From WJMB01 sp964581465 (GTDB lineage Bacteria; RBG-13-66-14), in contig CAZOOP010000035.1 in assembly GCA_964581465.1 (NCBI GenBank), positions 1 to 43,743 on the forward strand: DNA of 43,743 nt, in the 5' to 3' direction. The notes beneath the pieces are model-generated. The model did not search any database. It saw nothing but the letters and a program-made list of their open reading frames with translations, and was not told the DNA's origin. Position numbers and translations under genes: made by a program. Of this stretch, positions 7,805 through 16,534 are shown in pieces (within the stretch, counting starts at the first letter, position 1; each line of letters opens with the position of its first letter).

Positions 7805-8308
7805 TCAATCCCACCAACCGAGCTGTTCGAAGACCAGGGCGTCGGCGCCGCAGTTGGGGCAGGCGTACTCGCCGTCGAAGGGATCGTCGACGTGGACCCA
7901 ATCCATGGCCTCGCCTTCGGCGGCGTCGAGGGCCACCCAGGCGGGCAGCCCGCCCTCGACGGCCAGCTCGCCCAGGACGTCCGGGGCGCTGAAAGCTTCT
8001 TCGAGTTCGAGGATTCCATCGAGGTGCTCGTTCTTGTACTCGAACCAGTCGCGATCCACCTCGAGATCCAGGCCGGCTTCGACGGCGTGCCGCAGGACGA
8101 AGCTGAAGGCCACGGTGTGAAAACCGTCCTGGTGCGGGTCGCGGTAGATCAGGGTCACGGCGCCCGGGTCCATCCCCCGGCCCCAGAAGAACTCATCGGT
8201 GGCGTAGCCGCAATCGTCGCAGCGGCCGCCGACAATGGCCCCGGCGAAGGCGGGGACGACAAGGCCGAGGGCCAGGATCAACACAAGGGGAGCGGGTGAG
8301 CGTCGCAT
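7805..8308 (-). CDS. Exported split-zinc-ribbon protein B
   Basis: 167 aa, unknown function, paralogue of 7204 and 9123. ATG at 8308 with GGGAGG 5-6 nt upstream. The signal peptide is MRRSPAPLVLILALGLVV ending at AFA-GA. The mature protein begins GGRCDDCGYATDEFFWGRGMDP and ends YACPNCGADALVFEQLGWWD, so the two Cys pairs again lie at the two ends. The middle has diverged more than A and C and is acidic and helical (EHLDGILELEEAF). First gene of the B-A operon; the gap upstream is occupied by mobile element copy 2. Confidence 0.8.
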   Translation of the reverse strand: MRRSPAPLVLILALGLVVPAFAGAIVGGRCDDCGYATDEFFWGRGMDPGAVTLIYRDPHQDGFHTVAFSFVLRHAVEAGLDLEVDRDWFEYKNEHLDGILELEEAFSAPDVLGELAVEGGLPAWVALDAAEGEAMDWVHVDDPFDGEYACPNCGADALVFEQLGWWD

Positions 8309-8425
8309 GAAGACCTCCCGGTGAGGGGGAGCGGCGAGAATGTTCGGTACCGTTGGTTAAAATGGAATGGGATGTCACACGTTCCTGACCGCTTTCTCTC
8401 TTCAATGAATCGTCATTAATGCTTT
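8309..8425. other. Leader region of the B-A zinc-ribbon operon
   Basis: 117 bp between gene B and the element. A TTGAAG hexamer and a TTTTAA hexamer occur on the minus strand but their spacing is poor. No confident promoter is assigned. Confidence 0.3.
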
Positions 8426-9062
8426 GGCATCGTATACCCTATCCGGACCTGACTATGATTGTATCCTGTTGATAATAGAAGTGATGATTATCGTATACAT
8501 GTCACAGAACTGGCAGTTGAAGTGGCGATCAATGCGGGCCTGTTCTTTTTCAATCCTTGGCGTCTTTAGTGATCCCAGATATCAGCGGACGACAATATGC
8601 CCTGACGGCTGATTGCCATAAGACCCTAAGTGTCATAATAACAAGCAATAACGGCATGCTAAATGAACACTTGCTTATCAACAGCGCATTTCATGGAGTC
8701 AAGAGCGGCCCCGCAAGTTGATCCCAATCAGCCTGATTTGGTCCGAACACGTTCCATGATGCCAATGCTTTATAGCTCAGACCGCCGCATTGTCACGCTA
8801 TCGCTTTGTGGCAATCAATTTCGCCTTGTTCTTATTATTGTCTGAGGCCGTATTGTTTGAGGCCGGGGGCGGTTGGTTCACCACAAATGTTTGGCGGCTG
8901 GTAGTATGGGATACGCTAACAGCAGGCTAATGCTTGGTTTGGAATCTAAAACAGCCAGCCGGCTCCACGAGTTGACGGCTTCCGCCGAGCATTTCTCGAG
9001 GCTTCTACTCAATGCAGCTTTCGATAGTAATAAATGCTGGCCCACATTTTTGTGATGATCCC
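8426..9062 (+). mobile_element. MITE-like non-autonomous element, copy 2
   Basis: 637 bp, AT-rich, non-coding. The left end is GGCATCGTATACCC and the right end, read inward, is GGGATCATCACAAAAA. It is flanked by AATGCTTT (8418-8425) and AATGCTTA (9063-9070), a 7/8 match consistent with an aged 8-bp duplication. It contains the left block, the middle block (8721-8763, AATCAGCCTGATTTGG then GAACACGTTCCATGATGCC) and a right block, in the same order as copy 1. It sits between the third zinc-ribbon paralogue and the other two. Confidence 0.75.
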
Positions 9063-9122
9063 AATGCTTAAGTGGACCGGCGCCGACTCGTCGATATCCA
9101 GAATGAGCAAGTTCGCCGTCGG

Positions 9123-9620
9123 CTAGTCCCAGACGCCGGTCTGTTTGATGTCAAGCCCGGTCCTGCCGCAGTGCGGGCAGGGGGTCGATTCATCCAGCGG
9201 GGCTACGCGCAGCAACGTCGGTGAGTCGGCGTCGAGGAGCGCGCCGTCGAGGGTTACCCGGAGCCCCTCGGGGACGGTCGCCGCGATCAGCGTCTCCGGC
9301 GGGGTCCAGCCGTTCATCACCTCGGTGTACAGCTCGTAATTGTCCTCGAAGAGCTCCCAGTATTCGGCGGAGAGGGTGGGTGGCTCCTCGACACCCAGGG
9401 CGGCGAAGAAGGCCTGCGCGGCGTCGAAACCCACGCTGACCAGGCGTTCGGCGTCCTCGTCCAGGTAGAGGACGTAGCTGAACAGGGGGTTCATCCCGCC
9501 GCCCAGGTAGAGCGCCGCGGATTCGTAGCCGCAGTGCGGGCATTCCGCCTCGCAGACCAGACCGGCCCCGACGGCGGAAACCAGCACGCCGAGGATTAGT
9601 ATGGTGGAAAGCGGTTTCAT
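9123..9620 (-). CDS. Exported split-zinc-ribbon protein C
   Basis: 165 aa, paralogue of 7204 and 7805. ATG at 9620 after GGGAGA. The signal peptide is MKPLSTILILGVLVSAVGAG. The mature N-terminus is CEAECPHCGYESAALYLGGGMNP and the C-terminus TPCPHCGRTGLDIKQTGVWD. LVSVGFD and AEYWELFEDNYELY align with protein A. The protein has its own promoter at 9669-9698. With B and A it forms a tandem array that element copy 2 has split. Possible roles include metal binding or a disulfide-stabilised envelope domain; nothing in the sequence decides. Confidence 0.8.
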   Translation of the reverse strand: MKPLSTILILGVLVSAVGAGLVCEAECPHCGYESAALYLGGGMNPLFSYVLYLDEDAERLVSVGFDAAQAFFAALGVEEPPTLSAEYWELFEDNYELYTEVMNGWTPPETLIAATVPEGLRVTLDGALLDADSPTLLRVAPLDESTPCPHCGRTGLDIKQTGVWD

Positions 9621-9668
9621 CGTCGTTCTCCCGCGTGGTGGAGAGATCCAGTGTCAATCTACAGGTTG

Positions 9669-9698
9669 AGCATAGCCCGGAGTGGCCGAGATAACCAA
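9669..9698 (-). promoter_or_regulatory. Promoter of split-zinc-ribbon gene C
   Basis: Minus strand TTGGTT (9698-9693), 18 nt, TATGCT (9674-9669), about 50 nt upstream of the ATG at 9620. Confidence 0.55.
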
Positions 9699-9743
9699 TC
9701 AAACATCGGCGCTCCGGACGTCAGTATCGGCGTGGGCGCCGGC

Positions 9744-12700
9744 TCAGTCCTCGCGCCGCAGCTCCTGGAGGATCTGCTCGTACCGGTAATCCGGTGTCCG
9801 TTCGTAGAGCGCGGCGATTCGTTCCCGCGCCAAGCGGCGGTGCTTCCCGTTTCCGCTGACCTGGTAGCGGTGGTAGCTCAGCAGGGCGAGGCGCTGGGGA
9901 TTGGCGTACTTCTCCAGCAGGGCGTCGAGGGCAGCCAAACCGGCTACGGTGTCGCGCCGGGCCAACAGCCTGGCCAGCAGCACCTCGGCGTCGTAGATCG
10001 CGTCGGGGAACTTGACCCGCTCGGCCATCCGTAATCCCTCTTCGGCCAGGTTTTCGGCAGCAGCGTAATCCCCGAGGCCGTAGACGCACTCGGCATCGAG
10101 AACGCGGAAGACCGCTATGAATAGGGCGTTCTGGAGCTCCTCGGCCAGCGATTGCCCTTGCTTGATCAGCTTCAGAGCGGCGGCGTAATCTCCGGCATGT
10201 TTATAGGTGTCGGCTTTGTTATATATCGCGACGGTAACCTGGGAGATATCTCCGATTTGTCGGGCGATATCGATCTGCCGTTCGATCAGTTCGATCGCGC
10301 CCGCGAAATCGCCGCGCATCCGATAGAGCTGTCCCATGTTGCCGAAGAGCACGGCGATTTTACGCTTGAAGCCCTGCTTGCGGCAGATAACGAGGGCTTC
10401 GCGAAAAAAGTCGTCGGCCTTGTCGTAGTGCCCCATATTCATGTGAACGATGCCCATATTGCCCAGTAAGGAGGATTGATCCTCCAGGCTGCCGGACTCC
10501 AGCAGGATGTCGGCCGTCTTCTCGTACCAGTAAAGAGCTTGCTTGTATTTGGAGAACAGGCTGTTGAGCGACCCCAGGGACATCCTGCAGGAGGCCAGCT
10601 CGGCCTGGTTATCCGGATTGCTCCGGGCGATTTCAAGGGCGATCGTCAGGTTTTCTTCGGCCAAATCGTACTGCCCCTTATCGGTATAGATATGGCCGAT
10701 AGTTTGGTAGACAGTGCTCAACAACAGTTTGTCATCCAGACTGGAGGCCAGCTCCACGGCCCTTTTGAGGTGGGCCAGCGATAGTTCAGCATCGCCCAGG
10801 TAGTGGTTCACCAGACCTTTTCTGTTCAGAATGCGCGTCATCAGGGCTTTATCGCCCCGCTCCCCGACCAGCGCCAAGCATTCATCCAGTTTGACCCGCT
10901 GCTCCTCCCAGCGGCCCACCCGGTGGAGAACACCAGCCATCTTGTCCAGCACCTCATAGCGCTGCCACGGTGTGCTGACATGATCGAGGGCGGTCTCGTA
11001 GAGGCCGAGGCTCTCCTCGTTCATGTACTCGACCTTGGCGAAATCGGCCGCCTTGATCAGATACTCGCGCGCCTTGGCGCTTCGTTGGGCCTGATGGTAG
11101 TGATAGGCGATATCGGCGTAACGGTTCTTGTCGTCCCCGTGCAGTCGCTCCAAGGTTTCGCCGACGAGACCGTGGAGGTTCCGCAGACGGCGGAAGAGCT
11201 GCATCTCGTAGGCCGCCTCGCGCAGCAGGGCGTGCTTGAACAGGTAGAGCAGCTCGCCGACCAGGGACCAGATCGCCGCGCCCTCGCCCTGCTGCAGTAG
11301 AGGTTTGACCGCCGCTCGGGTGACCCGTTTCGAGATCGAGGTGACCACTCCGGCCAGGACCTCGGCCTCGAACTCGCGCCCCAGCACCGCGGCGACCTGG
11401 ACCAGCTCGCGCAGGTTACGCGAGAGACGGTCGATGCGGGCGATCAGCATCGGTCGCAGGCTGTCGGGAACCGCCGCGGTGTCGCGGACCAGGGTGTAGC
11501 GTTCCCCGTCGCGCTTAAGCAGCTCGTTCTCCTTCAGGTAGAGGGCCAACTGCTCCAGGTAGAAGGGGTTGCCCGCCGCTCTCTCGTTGACGAAGGCGCG
11601 CAGTTCGTCATCGGCGGGGCCACCTAGTTTGTCGGCCAGCAGCTCGTCGTTGCCGCCGGCGGGCAGAGGGGCGAGTTCGAGCTCTTCAACGACGGCCTGC
11701 GTCGGGGTCTCGAGGTGGGGTTTGCCGCCGTCGTCCCGGTAGCGGCTGAGCGTCAGCAGGGTTATGGGATAACCGGACGCCGTCTTGAGTAGTGCCCGGT
11801 AGATGCCCGCCGACTCTTCGTCAAGCCACTGCAGGTCATCCTGGGCGACGACCAGGGGGGTTAACAGGCTTCGGGCCAGGAAGAAGGCGACCACGGCGGT
11901 CAGGGTGTTCTCCGAGCGCCCGCTTGGATTGAGCTGCTCGTAGAGCGAGCCCTCCCAGTAGATACCTATCAGGGCGGCCAAAAGCGACTTTGTCCGCTCC
12001 AGCTCGGCGACCAGCTCGCCGGACCGCTCGTCCGTCGCGGTGGCCAGCTCCTCGATCATTCTTCTCCAGCGCCGTTGGAAACGGGCGGTGTTGACCTGCG
12101 ACGATTCGTTCTCCCGGTAGCCGAAATAGTTCTTGAAGAAGGCCGTGAACGGGTTCTTGCTTTTCTGCAGGATCTCGTCGGACTGCAACCCCAGCAGCTC
12201 CACACCGCCGGTGAGAAGCCGCGAGACCTCGTAGACCAGCCGGGACTTGCCGATGCCCGGGTTGCCGTAGATGTGCATCACGCCTGGCCTCTCGCCGCTG
12301 TTTGAGCGTTCGATGAAGTTCCGGATACGCCGCAGCTCCTCCCGGCGGCCGATCAACCGGCCCTCGAAAAAACGACTCTCCCCGGTCCGTGACGCCGGCT
12401 CTACGACGCAGGTCTCGACGGGTCCATCGAGGCCCTTCAGCCCGGCCCTGTCTATTCGCGCGACCTCGTACTCAACGGGAAGATACCGCATGACGTTGCT
12501 CCCGACCAGCACCTCGCCCCAGGCGGCCCGCTGCATCAGACGGGCCGCCAGGTTGACCGCATCGCCCAGCGCCGTGTACTGGCAGCGCTTCGTCGAGCCG
12601 ACGAAGCCGGTGTAGACCGTATCGCGGGAGATGCCGACACGCACCTGCTCTTTGAACTCCGCACGAACCCCGGCGGCGAAATCCAGCGCCCGCTTGACGT

Positions 12701-13562
12701 TATTCTCGTGGGAGCGCGGGGCGCCGAAGAAGCATGAAAGGTGCGGACCCTTGTCATCGACGATAAAACCGTTGAAGTAGCCGCCGTACTCGCGGCACAA
12801 CGGCAGCACCGTCCGGGCGACCTCGTCCAGGTTCTCGAAGCCGACCGCCCGGCGCAGGGCGACGAAGACACTGACCACGTCGCGGAACTCGTCGCGCAGC
12901 CCGGGGCGTAGAGCCTCCGGCGAGGTGAAGGGTGCCACGAGACGCTTGCTCAGGCGGCGCAGACGCTTTTCCCCGCTGCCGCTGCCGTCGCCGGGATGAT
13001 CCGTGACGTCGACGTCGGGGTAGTCGTCGGTCGTCACGATCTCCCCGGGCCGGCAGACCTTGTTCAGGGCCGCGCAACCGCTCAGCCCCTCCCCGGCGAA
13101 GTAGAAGCTCTTGTCGTTACCGGCTCCCAACACGCCCCACTCGATCAGACCGAAGGACAGGCCCAGCTTGGCCAGCACCTCACGCCGTCCGGCAGTCCCC
13201 TTTCGGTGCCGGTTGCGACGATCCAGCTTGTCGCGGATCGCAGCGGCCGTTCGCAGGGCTCCGGCGCAGACCCGCCGACGAGAACCGTCACCCTGTGGGA
13301 AGAGGGCGATCAGCGAATCACCGGCGAAACCTGTGACGAAGCCGCCGCCGTCGTAGATGGCGGCGATCGTCGGCGTCAGCACGCCCTTGAGCAGCAGCGA
13401 CAGCTCCTCGGCGCCCGCCCGTCCCCTGGTCTGCAGCTCCCGGGTCATCCGGGTGAAGTCGACGATGTCGAAGAACAGGACCGCAGCTTTGAATCCTCCG
13501 CCGCACCGGCCGAGTTCGTCCTGTTCGACGATAAAACGGGGGACGATGTTAAGTCGGGACAT
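9744..13562 (-). CDS. ADCY10-like tandem cyclase / AAA ATPase / TPR signalling protein
   Basis: 1272 aa, soluble, with the domain order of mammalian soluble adenylyl cyclase: two class III cyclase homology domains (about 20-185 and 225-390), an AAA/NACHT-like ATPase (Walker A GNPGIGKS 433-440, Walker B VVAQDD 571-576) and TPRs from about 830 onward. The active site looks split. C1 keeps the metal Asp residues D32 (FFDIVDFT) and D82 (FAGDSLIALF). C2 lacks a metal site but keeps T330, N337 and R341 in YTALGDAVNLAAR, plus DKGPHLSCFFG as in ADCY10. One departure: the adenine-selecting Lys four residues before D82 is Gly78, so substrate choice or activity is uncertain. ATG at 13562 has AAAGGTG upstream. 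Single-gene transcription unit. Confidence 0.9.
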   Translation of the reverse strand: MSRLNIVPRFIVEQDELGRCGGGFKAAVLFFDIVDFTRMTRELQTRGRAGAEELSLLLKGVLTPTIAAIYDGGGFVTGFAGDSLIALFPQGDGSRRRVCAGALRTAAAIRDKLDRRNRHRKGTAGRREVLAKLGLSFGLIEWGVLGAGNDKSFYFAGEGLSGCAALNKVCRPGEIVTTDDYPDVDVTDHPGDGSGSGEKRLRRLSKRLVAPFTSPEALRPGLRDEFRDVVSVFVALRRAVGFENLDEVARTVLPLCREYGGYFNGFIVDDKGPHLSCFFGAPRSHENNVKRALDFAAGVRAEFKEQVRVGISRDTVYTGFVGSTKRCQYTALGDAVNLAARLMQRAAWGEVLVGSNVMRYLPVEYEVARIDRAGLKGLDGPVETCVVEPASRTGESRFFEGRLIGRREELRRIRNFIERSNSGERPGVMHIYGNPGIGKSRLVYEVSRLLTGGVELLGLQSDEILQKSKNPFTAFFKNYFGYRENESSQVNTARFQRRWRRMIEELATATDERSGELVAELERTKSLLAALIGIYWEGSLYEQLNPSGRSENTLTAVVAFFLARSLLTPLVVAQDDLQWLDEESAGIYRALLKTASGYPITLLTLSRYRDDGGKPHLETPTQAVVEELELAPLPAGGNDELLADKLGGPADDELRAFVNERAAGNPFYLEQLALYLKENELLKRDGERYTLVRDTAAVPDSLRPMLIARIDRLSRNLRELVQVAAVLGREFEAEVLAGVVTSISKRVTRAAVKPLLQQGEGAAIWSLVGELLYLFKHALLREAAYEMQLFRRLRNLHGLVGETLERLHGDDKNRYADIAYHYHQAQRSAKAREYLIKAADFAKVEYMNEESLGLYETALDHVSTPWQRYEVLDKMAGVLHRVGRWEEQRVKLDECLALVGERGDKALMTRILNRKGLVNHYLGDAELSLAHLKRAVELASSLDDKLLLSTVYQTIGHIYTDKGQYDLAEENLTIALEIARSNPDNQAELASCRMSLGSLNSLFSKYKQALYWYEKTADILLESGSLEDQSSLLGNMGIVHMNMGHYDKADDFFREALVICRKQGFKRKIAVLFGNMGQLYRMRGDFAGAIELIERQIDIARQIGDISQVTVAIYNKADTYKHAGDYAAALKLIKQGQSLAEELQNALFIAVFRVLDAECVYGLGDYAAAENLAEEGLRMAERVKFPDAIYDAEVLLARLLARRDTVAGLAALDALLEKYANPQRLALLSYHRYQVSGNGKHRRLARERIAALYERTPDYRYEQILQELRRED

Positions 13563-13723
13563 CGAGACACCTTTCCCGGACGGCAGGTGTATCGAGCCGC
13601 CGTCGCCCTGGTGACTGGTTGGTGGAGATTCTGTTTATCGCATCAATGATATACCCGCCGGGGAAGTCATTTCAACCATCTTCCTCCACGGGACTCCACG
13701 GGAAACCGATTGTCATGTAAAAA
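13563..13723. other. Leader of the cyclase gene; otherwise empty
   Basis: Holds the cyclase promoter (13646-13675, minus) and a leader of about 80 nt. No ORF or repeat recognised. Confidence 0.5.
13646..13675 (-). promoter_or_regulatory. Promoter of the cyclase gene
   Basis: Minus strand TTGAAA (13675-13670), 18 nt, TATCAT (13651-13646). An alternative TATATC gives a 16-nt spacer. Confidence 0.55.
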
Positions 13724-15091
13724 GGGGTCATCACTACAAAATGGACCAATGTTATTCATCTAAGAGCTACTGTGAGAGAGGGACCCAACAGCTATGCTCC
13801 ACGAAGGCATCTAGTAGAAAATGTGTAAGAAATCGAATACCCTATTCCGACCGAATCGTGATTATAACCTGCTGATAGTTCATGGGATGATTCACTGAGA
13901 CTTGTCACAAAACGGGCAGTTGAAAAGCAGCGGAATTCAAGGGGCGTTATCAGTAGGAAATCATGTTATCTGCGCACTTGTCTTTTATCTGAAAGCAAAG
14001 GCTTTGGACTCATTAGTGTTGGAATTAAAGGCAGTAAAGGCACGATTAGTGTATACTTGATCAAAAGGAGGATTTCCGGAAAGTAAGTAACAGTTCAACA
14101 AGACGCTCCCAATCAGCCTGATTTGGGCCGATCACATTCCATGATGCCTTATGTATATATGTATGAAATCGTATAACTTGCCAGTGGACTGCTTTAGCTG
14201 GTCCTTCCTTGGTTACAGTCTGAGGTTAAACCTCTGGACCAAAAGCCATCGAACCACATGCCTTGTCAGGACCGGATCGTGATCTATAGTCGATGAATAA
14301 AACGTGATGAATCTAGTATCCTGATTATAAGCTAGAAGCAGACGAGAGGTAGCTATGAAGATGTTATCTGTAATAAATCTGATATTGTAAGTCTGATAGG
14401 GATTATCACATGTGGCTGAACAGGTATGCATCGTTAATCATATTAAAAGGTGCTTTTAGCTGTGCAGGTTGTCAATGACCGTGCGTTGCCTGGTGGTGGA
14501 AAACCAGGCTTGTTCGAAGTGAGCGTTTCTAAGTGGGTGCTGAGAGACGGGAAGTCCCGACTCCTGATTTGTTTGCCGGACTTACAAGTCATAAGAAGGT
14601 TAACTGTTTGAAAATAGCTGTTACTGCAAATTAATATTATTGAGTATATCACTCACGCGGGAACCGACTCATCCAGCTAATAGGCTTCATTCATTGCTTT
14701 ATAGTTCACACTCGCCGCCATTGTCGTACCTTTGTTTGGTGGCGATAGACCTGGGCTTCCCTTTAGTTACGCTGGAAGCCGGAGGCTGTTGGCTCCGCTC
14801 AGCTTACGTTCAAGTTGTGAGTGAAGGACCTGCTGACGGCGCTCCATTGCTTGCTTTAGCAGCTTCGACCGGTATCCGCCTTCGCTGGTTGACGGCCCGC
14901 TGCGGCTAACCTCCAAGCATCATTCTCGAGGTGGCTTTCCTGAGTTGGGAATGTGTTGTTCATCTTTTGTGATGATACCCATACTTTTTGCTCGTCGAAC
15001 TGAAGGCCTTTGGATGGTAGTTGTCAGCATCTCCGTTCAAAATGCTACCTACTGTGTTTTCGACTAGGTTCACTTTAGGGTGATAATCCCC
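13724..15091. repeat. Composite gap made of decayed mobile-element copies
   Basis: About 1.4 kb, AT-rich, no credible gene. It starts with an element-like end GGGGTCATCACTAC (13724) and ends near GTGATAATCCCC (15080-15091). A left-block relative begins near 13831 (AATACCCTATTCCGACC). A middle block is at 14104-14148 (CTCCCAATCAGCCTGATTTGG...CATGATGCC). A right block runs from about 14642 to 14985, ending TTTTGTGATGATACCC. That right block aligns with 38758-39030 and with the reverse complement of 28317-28640. ATATTATT before 14642 and ATACTTTT after 14985 match at 6/8, so an old separate short insertion nested here is possible. Confidence 0.6.
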
Positions 15092-15271
15092 TTTTATATT
15101 ATCCAATATGGTCCTTGAGCAACTTATCAGTGGCTCGCAAATGTATCAACAACTTGAAGTAAGGGTTTGCTAGATAAATATGTGAGCAATAATGGAAGAT
15201 ATCCGAGCGGGCGGAGAGGGAAGCAAACCACTCATAATCGGCTTGGTTTGTTCTATTTCACGGAACACGCG

Positions 15272-15301
15272 AAAAAACGCGGACGCCCGGGAGCGCCCGC
15301 G
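15272..15301 (-). terminator. Intrinsic terminator of the peroxiredoxin gene
   Basis: Minus strand stem CGCGGGCGC / GCGTCCGCG (9 bp with one G-U) with a 6-nt loop, followed by TTTTTT, 23 nt past the stop. Confidence 0.85.
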
Positions 15302-15323
15302 TAGTAATTGATTCAGCGTCCGG

Positions 15324-15842
15324 CTATAGTGTCGGCTGGCCCGGTTTCCAATCCACCGGGCAGGCGGCGCCGGTCTGGTAGGCTGAGATCAGGCGCAGGG
15401 TCTCCTCGACGGAGCGGGCCACCTTGGGTTCGGTGACCATGATCGCACGGACCATGCCCTCGGGGTCGATAATGTAGGTACCTCGGGTGGCGACACCGGA
15501 GTCCTTGAGGAAGGTGCCGTAGAGGCGGGAGATCGTGCCGTCGCGGTCGGTGAAGTGGGGGTAGGGCAGGTTACCCAGATCGCCCTTCTGCCACTCCTTG
15601 TGCTTCTCCAGCTCATCGGTGGAGCCGGCGACGAAGACCGCGCCGAGCTCCTCGAGGCGGGCCTTGTTATCGCGGAAGGCCTTCAGCTCGGTGGGGCAGA
15701 CCGGGCTGAAGTCGGCGGGATAGAAGAACAGGATCACCCATTTGCCGCGGTGCTCGGACAGCTTGAAACTGCTCTCGACGCCGTCGACCAGCGCTTTGGC
15801 GCTGAAATCCGGTGCCTGGGTGCCGATGGGTAAAAGTGACAT
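15324..15842 (-). CDS. 2-Cys peroxiredoxin (AhpC/Prx1-like)
   Basis: 172 aa, cytoplasmic thiol peroxidase reducing H2O2 and organic peroxides. The fold runs through APDFSAKALVDG, WVILFFYPADFSPVCPTEL with the peroxidatic Cys C49, and the conserved Arg in ATRGTYIIDPEG. The resolving Cys is C161 in AACPVDWKPGQ, the usual C-terminal position in AhpC-type 2-Cys enzymes. The loop reads FSPVC rather than FTPVC; Ser can replace the catalytic Thr in the family. The second of two ATGs (15842) has AGGAGG 5 nt upstream; the extended frame beyond is not used. It has its own promoter and terminator. No reductase gene lies nearby. Confidence 0.93.
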   Translation of the reverse strand: MSLLPIGTQAPDFSAKALVDGVESSFKLSEHRGKWVILFFYPADFSPVCPTELKAFRDNKARLEELGAVFVAGSTDELEKHKEWQKGDLGNLPYPHFTDRDGTISRLYGTFLKDSGVATRGTYIIDPEGMVRAIMVTEPKVARSVEETLRLISAYQTGAACPVDWKPGQPTL

Positions 15843-15912
15843 CATCCCCTCCTGGAATTGTTGCTGGGGTTGCTTGCGGGATATATCAGCCGCCTCCTTT
15901 TGAGACAATGTA

Positions 15913-15941
15913 ACAATAGCACAAATATGCGCTAGTTTCAA
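15913..15941 (-). promoter_or_regulatory. Promoter of the peroxiredoxin gene
   Basis: Minus strand TTGAAA (15941-15936), 17 nt, TATTGT (15918-15913), about 70 nt upstream of the start. Confidence 0.65.
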
Positions 15942-15955
15942 TTCTTTGCCCTGGA

Positions 15956-16347
15956 CTATCCACGCCGCTGCTCGAAGATGTCGCCGTCGGAGTAGTGGCC
16001 GGTGTGCTGGATGGGATGTGATAAGGAACCGGGACAGAGGGGGCGACGGCTGTCGGGGTGACCGAAGGCCTCGCAATGACCCGCCCAGAGAATCTGTTGG
16101 CCGATCTTGAGGGGGTCGCCGTAGGAGATGCTCGTAACCGGAGCGGCGATGATCGCTTAGGTCGAGCCACAGGGCGCTTCATTGAGATATGCGGCCATAC
16201 AAAATAAATATTAATAACCATAGTAGTAATATGATATAAATTGGAGCTATGTCGCTGGTCGCGCAGGTACCGGCCGATCTCGGCTCCGGCGCCGGGGGAG
16301 AAGTTGTAGTCCAGAGTGGCAACGACCCCGTTGGCTTCGTTGACGTA
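15956..16347 (-). pseudogene. Remnant of an unidentified protein gene
   Basis: Two protein-like stretches on the minus strand are separated by about 70 bp of AT-rich DNA and a frame change. The first (16347-16249) reads YVNEANGVVATLDYNFSPG and continues to EIGRYLRDQ. The second (16177-15956) has an in-frame TAA early, then SISYGDPLKIGQQILWAGHC, a Cys/His-rich stretch, and ends at HTGHYSDGDIFEQRR before a TAG. The composition and codon use look like a real gene C-terminus that has decayed. I do not recognise the family. The peroxiredoxin promoter begins just after its stop. Confidence 0.5.
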
Positions 16348-16534
16348 CTCTCATGAGAAAACGTAGGAGTCATAGTTACAGAGATAATATAATGCATTCA
16401 TAGTATATACCGAAACTATACAGAAGACAACGGGTAACTGCGCGGGCGGGGATGAAGGTCCGGCGCGGGTTTTTACTCGCAGACCTCCCGCCGGGGGGGG
16501 GCTGCGATATACAAGAACCGTGACGGGCCGGGGC
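16348..16534. other. Gap downstream of the CDF gene
   Basis: No gene. An imperfect long inverted repeat (GGCGGGG...AGGTC around 16448-16463, GACCTCCCGCC around 16483-16493) with a bulge may fold, but has no U-run. CAAGAACCGTGACGG near 16511 recurs as its reverse complement near 22125-22140, after copA. Confidence 0.3.
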
